Shown here piece after piece: positions 27,075 to 34,801 of a stretch of 64,000 nucleotides of DNA. The number at the start of each line of letters is the position of its first letter. Position 1 is the first letter of the stretch. The notes under the pieces were generated by a model that saw only the letters and a list, made by a program, of their open reading frames with translations, searched no databases and was not told the origin of the DNA. This stretch comes from Actimicrobium sp047621345 (lineage in GTDB: Bacteria > Pseudomonadota > Gammaproteobacteria > Burkholderiales > Burkholderiaceae_D). A program made the position numbers and the translations under genes. The stretch spans positions 10,946 to 74,945 of the forward strand of contig JBLHLW010000014.1 in NCBI GenBank assembly GCA_047621345.1, given 5' to 3'.

Positions 27075-28232
27075 ATGCAATTTCGCCTCTTCCGCCGACA
27101 ATCTTCCGGCTCGATCTCGGAATCAGCCCGTTCGGGATCACCGGCGTCCAGCACGGATAGCGAGGTGGCAGATTCCAGAGTTGCTGACTTATGGATAAAA
27201 CTGGAAGCGCTAAAGCACACGAGGGACTGGGCCTCAAACAATAACAAGGAGGTCGCTGTCAACATCTCCGGCGTCGGCTGCAGTAAAAAACACGGCGTTA
27301 CCGCTACGTCGGAAGACGGAACAATTACGCATATTCATGCCAATAAAATTGGCATACCTGAAGAGTCGAACAGCACGGCACCGCATTACCTTGCGGGCCA
27401 GTCGCCCGAATCCGGTTCGCTCGATGCCATCCTTGCGCAAGGTATTGAATCCGGTCTTGGGATTTACCAGTTCGTCTCCAGAAACGCCCATAAAAACGAA
27501 GGCGAGAGCAGCAAAAAAACAATTCTGGCAATGCTGAACGAACGAATCGAGCGCGGAGAAAAGCCCGAAAATGGCGAGGAATTAAAGATCGCGGGCAAAT
27601 ACAAAATCATTAGTTTGAAAGACAGAGAAATCGTTTATGACCCTTACTCCCAATACGATTTGAAGGTCGAAGTTATCGACTCCGAACCGCGTAGAGAGAT
27701 ATCCATCCCGATCACGCAAGCGGGCTATCCATTTAGGGGAGCCGTGTTGCAAGCCGAAGACATTGCACATGCACACGGGGCGCTGAACAAACATATACGA
27801 TCATATTTGATCCCAACGCCAACAGCACAGTCCGAAACGGGACAGATACACCCGCTCATCCTTAGCCACGCGGGCATTGGCCGCAATGCCACACTGATTA
27901 CCTATGACAGAATCATCAACCTGATTAACCATAAGACTCCTGCCGAACGGATTACTACTGCCGCCGATCTCGACAATAAATTACTAGAACTGATCACCGA
28001 AGGTCGTAAGGCACGCGGTCCGCAATTTATCCATTCGCGCGAACAACTGGCCGCCCTGCGCAAAGCATTGATAAAAGAGATTGAAGGTTGGAAGGGAGAG
28101 CAGGATAAACAGACAAAAGACAATGTCCGATTTCAACAAGCCGGCACCCGACATCTGTGGTTCAACCGCCTTTTCAGTGGCATCCCGTTGAAACAACTGC
28201 TCACATCTACGAAAGAGAAAACCGGTAAATAA
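27075..28232 (+). CDS. Protein tyrosine phosphatase-like protein lacking the catalytic Cys; candidate effector
   Basis: 385 residues from the ATG at 27075. An ATG at 27036 has an AGGGGA site, but the hrp-box transcript would begin almost on top of it. The N-terminus is rich in Ser and Arg (RLFRRQSSGSISESARSGSP), with no Sec signal, as in type III effectors. Near residue 264 the sequence PLILSHAGIGRNATLITYD aligns with the PTP loop HC-X5-R, but the Cys is Ser264 while Arg270 is kept. No WPD-like acid loop is evident. A helical tail follows (ARGPQFIHSREQLAALRKAL). It is therefore either a pseudophosphatase or an effector using this fold for binding. The PTP assignment is by motif only. Confidence 0.55.
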   Translation: MQFRLFRRQSSGSISESARSGSPASSTDSEVADSRVADLWIKLEALKHTRDWASNNNKEVAVNISGVGCSKKHGVTATSEDGTITHIHANKIGIPEESNSTAPHYLAGQSPESGSLDAILAQGIESGLGIYQFVSRNAHKNEGESSKKTILAMLNERIERGEKPENGEELKIAGKYKIISLKDREIVYDPYSQYDLKVEVIDSEPRREISIPITQAGYPFRGAVLQAEDIAHAHGALNKHIRSYLIPTPTAQSETGQIHPLILSHAGIGRNATLITYDRIINLINHKTPAERITTAADLDNKLLELITEGRKARGPQFIHSREQLAALRKALIKEIEGWKGEQDKQTKDNVRFQQAGTRHLWFNRLFSGIPLKQLLTSTKEKTGK

Positions 28233-28406
28233 TCCGCCCACGTCAAGTACGCTGGCCGCTGCAGACCAACAAAATAACCTGTTGGTACCGAATACCTGTC
28301 AGTAAAGCCACTATTGTTTGTCATAATGTCCTCGCTTCCTCGGTCGTACGCTGCAATACGCGCCGCCGGGGACTTCCATGAATCGATGACCACGGGGACA
28401 ACACGG

Positions 28407-29177
28407 ATGAAACGCGTAATTTTCAATCAAAAAGGCGGTTGCGGAAAATCGACCATTGCGGTCAACCTGGCGGCAGTAGCCGCCCATGATGGCAAGAAAA
28501 CCCTGCTCATCGACATGGACCCGCAATGCAATTCCAGCCGTTACCTGCTGGGCGACGCCGCCAAGGAAGTCACACCAACCATTGCCGGATTTTTTGAAGA
28601 GATGCTGGGCTTCAGTTTTTATCCGAAACCGGCCAGCACCTACGTGCATCCGACCCCGTTCGAGAACCTGTTCCTGCTGCCGTCCGATGCGTCGATTGGC
28701 GACCTGCAATCAAAGCTGGAATCGCGCCACAAGATCTACAAACTGCGCGACGCGCTCAATGAACTGGCCAAGGATTTCGACGAGATCATCATCGACACGC
28801 CCCCGGCCTACAACTTCTTCACGATGTCGGCGCTCATTGCCGCCGACACCTGCCTGATCCCGTTCGACTGCGATGATTTTTCTCGGGAGGCGCTCTACAC
28901 GCTGATGAACAATGTCGCCGAAATTCGCGCCGACCATAACCCGGCACTGGTCATCGAAGGCATCGTCGTCAACCAGTTCCAGCCGCGCGCCAACCTGCCG
29001 CAACGGTTGGTCAACGAGTTGATCGCCGAAGGTCTGCCCGTCCTCAACAGCAAACTGTCCAGCTCGATCGTGATTCGGGAATCGCATGGCCGCTGCCTGC
29101 CGATGATCCATCTGGACAAGAACCACAAGCTTAGTAATGAGTTTTCGGCGTTGTATGGGGAATTGACGGCGGCGTAG
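28407..29177 (+). CDS. Orphan ParA/MinD-family ATPase
   Basis: 256 residues from the ATG at 28407 (MKRVIFNQKGGCGKSTIAVN). The deviant Walker A KGGCGKST, switch motif LLIDMDPQCNSS and Walker B DEIIIDTPPAYNFFT are complete, so the ATPase should dimerise on ATP. A longer open frame upstream (from 28314) lacks similarity. No parB, centromere-like array or partner gene is next to it. It follows the phosphatase-like gene by 175 bases and is followed by repeats. Possible roles are positioning of a cell-surface or plasmid-derived cargo; none is shown. Confidence 0.8.
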   Translation: MKRVIFNQKGGCGKSTIAVNLAAVAAHDGKKTLLIDMDPQCNSSRYLLGDAAKEVTPTIAGFFEEMLGFSFYPKPASTYVHPTPFENLFLLPSDASIGDLQSKLESRHKIYKLRDALNELAKDFDEIIIDTPPAYNFFTMSALIAADTCLIPFDCDDFSREALYTLMNNVAEIRADHNPALVIEGIVVNQFQPRANLPQRLVNELIAEGLPVLNSKLSSSIVIRESHGRCLPMIHLDKNHKLSNEFSALYGELTAA

Positions 29178-29340
29178 GCTCTGGTGGTTGCGCGGGGTGC
29201 GATAGCTGCCGGTGGTTGCAGCGAGCGGATTACCCGGCACGGTGATCCAATGCTGAAAATTCAGGCACTTCGCCAAGACCAACCCGGGGCGAACTGGTTC
29301 GCTTTCTCCGGCGGCCGCAAACCCCCATCGCTAGCAACCA

Positions 29341-29389
29341 GGGTCAGTGTTTTTTTTCGCAGCTTCATCGCGAAAATTACACTGACCCT
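29341..29389. repeat. REP-like hairpin, copy 1
   Basis: GGGTCAGTGT and ACACTGACCC form the outer arms around a loop with TTTTCGC...GCGAAAA inner pairing. The right flank (cttgcggattcgga) is shared in inverted orientation with copy 3 at 34054-34105. Confidence 0.75.
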
Positions 29390-29559
29390 GCTTGCGGATT
29401 CGGAGCAAAAACCGCCGTGCTTCGATGTGCTGTTCGCTGGCCTGCGGTTTCTGATTCTGCCTCTACTTCGTCATCACCAAGCCGGGAGCGGCCCGGCAGC
29501 CGGAGGGTATTGCACCGAATGCACTGACTGCGGTTACTGATTCTGCATGCGCTCCGCCA

Positions 29560-29705
29560 CGACCAAGCCGGGTGCGGCCCGGCAGCCGGACCGGCAGGCG
29601 GTCCCTTCTTTTTGCTTCGCCAAAAAGAAGTAACCAAGAAAAAGGCGACCGCGAAGCTGCTGCCCTTCGGGTTCCCAAAAGCCGGAGCCAGTCAGGGGGA
29701 ACACC
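29560..29705 (-). repeat. Intergenic repeat element, inverted copy
   Basis: This carries the same sequence as the elements near 33380-33552, 33841-33993 and 34379-34534, in opposite orientation, including CTTCGCCAAAAAGAAG and GGTTCCCAAAAGCCGGAGCC. No protein is encoded convincingly. Confidence 0.7.
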
Positions 29706-29710
29706 TCAAA

Positions 29711-29825
29711 ATCAACTTCAACTTCAACTTCAACTTCAACTGCCACGTCAACTTCAACTGCCACGTCAACTTCAACTGCCACGTCAACTTCAACTGCCAC
29801 TTCAACGTCAACGTCAACGTCAAAA
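29711..29825. repeat. Hexanucleotide tandem array (TTCAAC/TGCCAC/GTCAAC)
   Basis: About nineteen hexamers in register, mostly TTCAAC with interspersed TGCCAC and GTCAAC. It adjoins the inverted intergenic element, as do related arrays at 33183-33240, 33681-33760 and 34182-34225 on the other strand. Confidence 0.8.
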
Positions 29826-30229
29826 CCATAATGCAAGGGTCCAATAACCGCAGGGCATTACACTGAATACGCCGCTCATCATGGCCAACGCCGCTGGCTT
29901 GCGATCGTCGGTAAAACCGGGTTGCACCGGATATCCCAAACTTATCTCCGTCGGTAAGATGGGCACGACATTATCGTGTCGGCATAAATACAAATGGACA
30001 TGATCGAACTTACCACCGTTCGATGACATTTTTCGCGAGGTGCTGCGGGCCATTCGTACCCCAAAATTGCTGAAGGCAACGTCACTCTGAGATTGCTCTG
30101 AAATTCGAAGGAAGGCGCGCTAACGATCCCGCCGATTGGCATGCTGCCAGTGGGGTTTGCTGGAATTGGCAAAAGCGGGTACAGATATAGGGCGTCGTTG
30201 CTGTTGAGGTAGCAAGCAGCAAACGCGAG

Positions 30230-30292
30230 TTCACGGGGTCAGAGTTTTTTTTCGCAGGGGGTATCGCGAAAATTACTCTGACCCCGTGAACG
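30230..30292. repeat. REP-like hairpin, copy 2 (17-bp perfect arms)
   Basis: GTTCACGGGGTCAGAGT (30230-30246) is the exact inverse complement of ACTCTGACCCCGTGAAC (30276-30292). The loop holds TTTTCGC and GCGAAAA, which extend the stem. It could also act as a terminator or a REP-type mobile element. Confidence 0.75.
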
Positions 30293-30435
30293 GCTTACGG
30301 AGCGCGGCACGTCGTGTACCGACAGCAACCATCGCAGGCAGCCGACTCCGGAACTCGCAAGCAGAGTTAGCGTTTTTTGCAGCAAGCATATCTCGAAAAA
30401 AACCCTGTTCCCGGTAACCTCCCGAGAACTGGAAT

Positions 30436-30463
30436 GGAACTATCGGCGTGAACTTGTCACCTA
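30436..30463 (+). promoter_or_regulatory. hrp box-like promoter of the LRR gene
   Basis: GGAACT (30436-30441), 15 bases, then TCACCTA (30457-30463): one mismatch to the HrpL consensus in each half. It lies 66 bases before the ATG at 30529. Confidence 0.55.
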
Positions 30464-30528
30464 CTGCTGCTTTCCATGCACAGGGGCATACCGTGTGCGC
30501 CGACCAATACCAGACAACCTTCATTGCC

Positions 30529-30843
30529 ATGTTTAACAAACTGAACCGTACCTTCCGCTCTGCAAAGTCTTCGCCGCCAAACCAACGCGACAACAGAACA
30601 CCGGACGATCCTACGAGGCTAGCAGTAGCGGGACCTGCCGCTGCGCCAACCGCGGCGCATGTGAGAGCGGGACGGCATGTCAGGCGGGGAAAGCTAACGG
30701 AAGCAATGCGCATTGATCGAATGAAAAAAGAGTTGGATGAGTGGGTTGAGGGCGGCCAGGGGGAGGAAAATCGGGAGTTTGCTGCCGAATGCATATTGGC
30801 GTGTTTTCGGCAGAAGGAATCGAATTTTCATTACATAGATTGA
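30529..30843 (+). pseudogene. N-terminal part of the LRR protein, separated by a frame change
   Basis: 104 residues from the ATG at 30529: a Ser/Pro/Arg/Ala-rich start (MFNKLNRTFRSAKSSPPNQR) without a Sec signal, then a helical piece (MRIDRMKKELDEWVEGGQGE) ending in a stop at 30841-30843. The reading frame of the LRR region is shifted by one base relative to this frame and overlaps it from 30789. The end (RQKESNFHYID) runs naturally into the first LRR (LKLKVLPD) once the frame is changed, which suggests that the two frames were one gene. The hrp-like box precedes this frame, so the secretion signal would be here. It may be a real mutation, a sequencing error or recoding; no classic slippery heptamer is seen. 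Confidence 0.55.
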
Positions 30844-33134
30844 AGTTGAAGGTTTTGCCGGATTGCATCGGCGACCTAACATGGCTTACAACGCTGCATC
30901 TTAACGACAATCAACTAACGAAACTGCCCGAGCGGTTCGGCGAATTGAAATCGCTTACAACGCTGAATCTCACCCACAATCAACTCACGGAACTGCCCGA
31001 GTGGTGCCGCGAATTGACATCGCTTACAGAGCTGCTTCTCGCAGGCAATCAACTCACGAAACTGCCCGACTGGTTCGGCGACTTGACATCGCTTACAGCG
31101 ATGCGTCTCAGCGGCAATCAACTCACGAAACTGCCCGAGCGGTTCAGCGAATTGACAAGGCTTAGATATTTGCATCTCAACAACAATCAACTCACGAAAC
31201 TGCCCGAGCGGTTCAGCGAATTGACATCGCTTGAGCATCTGGAAGTCCACAACAATCAACTCACGGAACCGCCCGAGTGGATCGGCAAAATGCCTTCGTT
31301 ATATATACTCGAAGTTCACAGTAATCCCTTCACGTTCTTGTCAGATGAAATTCGCAACATGCGGGTATTCAAGAGATGGGGTCTGAACAACGCGCTCTGG
31401 GCCCTACCCACCACCTGCCCACCCTCGGCACCGACGACAGACGCCAGCGCCGAGTCGGTTGTTACCACAACCACCAGCACCACGCTTCCCGCTCACCCAA
31501 ACCCTCCCAATCCACTCCCGCTCACCCCCGAGCAACCGCTAGACGCCGAGCCCCCACTGCAGCAAGTCACCTTCACCGCAGAAGACCGCGCCAGCCAGAC
31601 CACACTGCAATCGATGCAGGCCGCCATCGACGCCATCGTAGCCAACCAGACTACAGCCACACTGGGCGCAACCCTGCCCCGCAAAGAGATGGACAAGCTG
31701 ATCGCATTCATGCAAATCCAGCTTGAAGAGGGCAGGGAAAAACAGCAGTTGAAAGCTGAGCTCGGTGCATTGAGCACCGAATATCCCGACACCGCCAAAA
31801 GTGGACTGCTGCTCTACACCCTGCTGTCCAAGACCTTGATCGGATTGCACGACAACGCGCCGCTGATCACCTCTGGCGTAGGAAACAACTGCTCAAGGAT
31901 GGCATCATCGAAAGCGGCACCAGCTGGTGTAGCGATCAGCGTATTGAATATCGTGCCGATGGTCGGCAATCAACTGGCCTCTGCGACCCGCGCCGCGTTT
32001 AACAGCATTGACCAGAATCATGTCCGACAAAACTTGCTGCTCGGGCTAGAGGCAATGACCAAGATCGACAATGCCGGCACGCCGCTAGCGCAGCAAGCGA
32101 CCATGCAACGGCTCACGCATGCGCTGGTGTACCGGCTGGCACTGCATCACTGCGCCAAAGAGACATTGACTCCCGACAAGATAACGACAGCAGTCAAGAC
32201 GTCCCTCGGGATCGACAACCGCAGTATCAGCAATTATCAAACCTATGCCAAAAAAATTACCGACGCGATCCTGACGTCGCAGCGTACCTTCCGCGATGCC
32301 AGTGTTGAGGCCGTCGTTTCGCACCTGCTTGCTGCGGCGCTGACCAGCGCCACGCGTTCGCAGGACAGGGCAAAAATGAAAGCCCAACTGCTTGGTGAAA
32401 AACACCAGCAGATCATCGATGAGCTGACACCGACTGCGGAGCCTGTCGCACCGCCGCCTCAACCGATTGCCGCGCCAATGGCCACGGTGCGGTCGCTGCA
32501 CAGCCCGTCCACATGGGTCAGGCCGACGGTGGCGAAGTTACCGGATGTGATCCGCGAGATGGCTATTCCAGAACCGCCGTTAGACGAGCCCGTTACGCCG
32601 AAAACCCGGCGCTTGCTGCACAAGATGTACCGGTCAAGTGATGAAGAGGAAGTCAGGGATGCGGGGGAAAGGCTTGAAACACGCATGCACTTGAAACAAG
32701 TAATGCAACAGAACGCGCAGTTGCACATGACGAATGATCAGCTGCGTACTACGATTGATCAGCTGCAAGGCGATGCTCGCAATCCTGATCGCGAGCAGCA
32801 AATGCTGCAGGACACGCAGCGCCTGCAAAAAGAAGTGGGCTTACTGAGAAGGAAAATGAGCACGCTGGAGCCAGACACCGATGTCGGCACGTCATCTGAC
32901 GGTGGTCTGATAGCAGCGCAGATGCCGCGCGTCTATCCCGGCCAAGGCCAATTGGCGCAAAATATCCAGAACGCGGAATTCGACGCACGCATCAATGATC
33001 AAGCGCAGAGGATCGACGTACTGCAGGGCATCGCGGGCATCGCTCAGATGCAGCCTCCCGCGCCAGGTCCGGCCGAGGCAAGCAACCGCCGCCGGTTGTT
33101 CGGGAATTGGCGGAGCGAAGAGAGCCGCCGATAG
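30789..33134 (+). CDS. Leucine-rich-repeat protein with long helical C-terminus, candidate type III effector
   Basis: 781 residues as read from the ATG at 30789. Eight LRR units of 23 residues occupy about residues 15-200; a typical unit has the form LTxLxLxxNQLTKLPERFxE. A Pro/Thr-rich linker follows (about 205-250). Then comes a long, mostly helical region with no match I recognise; it lacks the Cys-containing IpaH/NEL ligase signature. A coiled coil follows near residues 640-700, and the protein ends in an Arg-rich tail. There is no signal peptide. Upstream lies an overlapping N-terminal frame and an hrp-like box. An LRR domain suggests binding of a host protein; the enzymatic role, if any, is unknown. 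Confidence 0.7.
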   Translation: MHIGVFSAEGIEFSLHRLKLKVLPDCIGDLTWLTTLHLNDNQLTKLPERFGELKSLTTLNLTHNQLTELPEWCRELTSLTELLLAGNQLTKLPDWFGDLTSLTAMRLSGNQLTKLPERFSELTRLRYLHLNNNQLTKLPERFSELTSLEHLEVHNNQLTEPPEWIGKMPSLYILEVHSNPFTFLSDEIRNMRVFKRWGLNNALWALPTTCPPSAPTTDASAESVVTTTTSTTLPAHPNPPNPLPLTPEQPLDAEPPLQQVTFTAEDRASQTTLQSMQAAIDAIVANQTTATLGATLPRKEMDKLIAFMQIQLEEGREKQQLKAELGALSTEYPDTAKSGLLLYTLLSKTLIGLHDNAPLITSGVGNNCSRMASSKAAPAGVAISVLNIVPMVGNQLASATRAAFNSIDQNHVRQNLLLGLEAMTKIDNAGTPLAQQATMQRLTHALVYRLALHHCAKETLTPDKITTAVKTSLGIDNRSISNYQTYAKKITDAILTSQRTFRDASVEAVVSHLLAAALTSATRSQDRAKMKAQLLGEKHQQIIDELTPTAEPVAPPPQPIAAPMATVRSLHSPSTWVRPTVAKLPDVIREMAIPEPPLDEPVTPKTRRLLHKMYRSSDEEEVRDAGERLETRMHLKQVMQQNAQLHMTNDQLRTTIDQLQGDARNPDREQQMLQDTQRLQKEVGLLRRKMSTLEPDTDVGTSSDGGLIAAQMPRVYPGQGQLAQNIQNAEFDARINDQAQRIDVLQGIAGIAQMQPPAPGPAEASNRRRLFGNWRSEESRR
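30885..31290 (+). repeat. 69-bp tandem repeats encoding LRRs
   Basis: Successive 69-bp units contain the near-identical core CTCACGAAACTGCCCGAG followed by a variable part. Units five and six are almost identical at DNA level, pointing to recent expansion. Confidence 0.8.
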
Positions 33135-33182
33135 CCGGCTATGCTGATACAGGGGGGTGTTGCAACCTGCGGTTTGCCGTTG

Positions 33183-33560
33183 AAGTTGAAGTTGGTTTTG
33201 ACGTGGCAGTTGGTTTTGACGTGGCAGTTGCTTTTGAGGTGTTCCGCATTGAAGCAGCTGCCAAAAATCGGAGTCAGGCAGGGGACCAGAGGGACGCATG
33301 TTTGAGGTGTAGCAGGGGTTTCGGATCGCATGCGATCCGCCTGCGTAACGGGATTCGCTTGCAAGCGAATCTGCGCCCTGCAAGGGAAGCGAGTTTGCGG
33401 CCTTCCCCCTGACTGGCTCCGGCTTTTGGGAACCCGAAGGGCAGCCGCTTCGCGGTCGCCTTTTTCTTGGTTACTTACTTTTTGGCGAAGCAAAAAGAAG
33501 GGACCGCCTGCCGGTCCGGCTGCCGGGCCGCACCCGGCTTGGTCATGACGGAGTGCATGC
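33183..33560 (+). repeat. Intergenic repeat element B with two perfect palindromes
   Basis: It begins with GTTGAA-type hexamers, then TTCCGCATTGAAGCAGCTGC. Next come palindrome CGGATCGCATGCGATCCG (33322-33339) and palindrome GATTCGCTTGCAAGCGAATC (33352-33371), then the GGCTCCGGCTTTTGGGAACC block to about 33552. It is nearly identical to element D 1 kb away. Confidence 0.8.
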
Positions 33561-33680
33561 AGAATCAGTTACCGCAGTCAGAGCATTTGGTGCAATGCCC
33601 TTCGGTTATTGCACCCTACGTCATTGACGGGCGTTTCTGGTTCGCGCGCGTGGGCACATGAAGCCGTGCCCACCCTCCGG

Positions 33681-33760
33681 GTTGCGGTTGCGGTTGCGGT
33701 TGCGGTTGCGGTTGCGGTTGCGGTTGAAGTTGAAGTTGAAGTTGCAGTTGATGTTGACGT
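33681..33760 (+). repeat. Hexamer array (GTTGCG then GTTGAA)
   Basis: Seven GTTGCG units are followed by GTTGAA units, then degenerate GTTGAC forms. It leads directly into repeat element C. Confidence 0.8.
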
Positions 33761-33840
33761 GGTTCTTGACGTACCCCGCATTGAAGTGGCTGCCAAAAGT
33801 CGGAGGCAGGGGATAAGAAGGCCGCACTGTCTGAGCGAAG

Positions 33841-33993
33841 CGAGTTTGCGGCCTTCCCCCTGACTGGCTCCGGCTTTTGGGAACCCGCAGGGCAGCCGCT
33901 TCGCGGTCGCCTTTTTCTTGGTTACTTACTTTTTGGCGAAGCAAAAAGAAGTGACCGGCTGCCGGGCCGCTCCCGGCTTGGTCGTGGCGGAGC
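33841..33993 (+). repeat. Intergenic repeat element C
   Basis: A shorter copy of the B/D element that lacks the double-palindrome segment but keeps the GGCTCCGGCTTTTGGGAACC to GGCTTGGTCGTGGCGGAG block. Confidence 0.75.
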
Positions 33994-34053
33994 AGCAATC
34001 ACGCAAACAACTACAGCACGGAAAGTGGATGGCAAGCACTCCGAATCCGCAAG

Positions 34054-34105
34054 CAGGGTCAGAGTAATTTTCGCGATACCCCTGCGAAAAAAAACTCTGA
34101 CCCTG
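34054..34105. repeat. REP-like hairpin, copy 3 (inverted)
   Basis: CAGGGTCAGAGT and ACTCTGACCCTG are the arms; the loop is the reverse complement of that of copy 2 at 30230-30292. Confidence 0.75.
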
Positions 34106-34181
34106 GTTGCTGCCGATGTGGCTTGCGACCGTTAGCAAAACCCCGTACGCGAAATTTGACGGGAAAGACCGACGCCGCGGT

Positions 34182-34540
34182 TGAAGTTGACGTTGAAGTC
34201 GGTTTTGACGTGGCAGTTGGTTTTGAGGTGTTCCGCATTGAAGCAGCTGCCAAAAGTCGGAGTCAGTCAGGGGATAAGAAGGCCGCACTGTTTGAGGTGT
34301 AGCAGGGGTTTCGGATCGCATGCGATCCGCCTGCGAAACGGGATTCGCTTGCAAGCGAATCTGCGCCCTGCAAGGGAAGCGAGTTTGCGGCCTTCCCCCT
34401 GACTGGCTCCGGCTTTTGGGAACCCGAAGGGCAGCCGCTTCGCGGTCGCCTTTTTCTTGGTTACTTCTTTTTGGCGAAGCAAAAAGAAGGGACCGCCTGC
34501 CGGGCCGGCCCCGGCTTGGTCATGACGGAGTGCGCGCAGA
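34182..34540 (+). repeat. Intergenic repeat element D with two perfect palindromes
   Basis: A near-identical copy of element B. The palindromes are at 34312-34329 and 34342-34361. Confidence 0.8.
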
Positions 34541-34801
34541 ATTAGCAACCGCAGTCAGAGCATTCGGTGCAATGCCCTGCGGTTATTGCACCCTACGATA
34601 CTGACGACGGCTTAAATCGTAGGGTGTGCCCACGCGCACAAACCAACCATGCCGGTCAATTCCGGCCGTGCAGCGGGTTATTCGCGTGGGCACGATAACC
34701 CTGTGCCCACCCTCCGTCGGGTAACGGCACTAAAACCGCTTGCATCGCAAAAGGACATCCGGCGCAACGCCCTTCGGTTATTGCACCCAACGCTACTGGA
34801 A

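Larger units (their letters stand above)
29178..30435. other. Gene-free repeat-rich region
   Basis: No convincing gene. It holds two REP-like hairpins (29341-29389 and 30230-30292), one inverted copy of the GGTTCCC-containing intergenic element (about 29560-29705), a hexamer array (29711-29825) and a copy of the GGGCATTgCACcgaat repeat (about 29835-29870). A degenerate hairpin relative starts near 30364. Confidence 0.7.
33135..34801. other. Gene-free region of nested intergenic repeats
   Basis: No convincing gene. Three direct copies of one intergenic element (B 33183-33560, C about 33681-33993, D 34182-34540) are each introduced by a GTTGAA/GTTGCG hexamer array. A REP-like hairpin (34054-34105) and GTGGGCAC or GGGCATTGCACC repeats lie around 33590-33685 and 34565-34795. 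Confidence 0.75.

Noticed and set aside
29711..29825. CRISPR array
   Set aside because: The units are six bases and contiguous; there are no unique spacers, and no cas gene is in the window.
29534..29866. Open frames encoding runs such as NFNFNFNCHVNF or VDVEVAVEVDV
   Set aside because: They are translations of the hexamer array and intergenic repeat in several frames, with no ribosome site or family match.
30816..30843. Programmed -1 frameshift site at the LRR gene junction
   Set aside because: No X-XXY-YYZ heptamer in the correct frame and no clear downstream pseudoknot; a mutation or sequence error is simpler, though not excluded.
33330..34604. Several 60-140 codon frames in the repeat cluster
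   Set aside because: The same peptides recur in each repeat copy on both strands and track the DNA repeat, not a protein.
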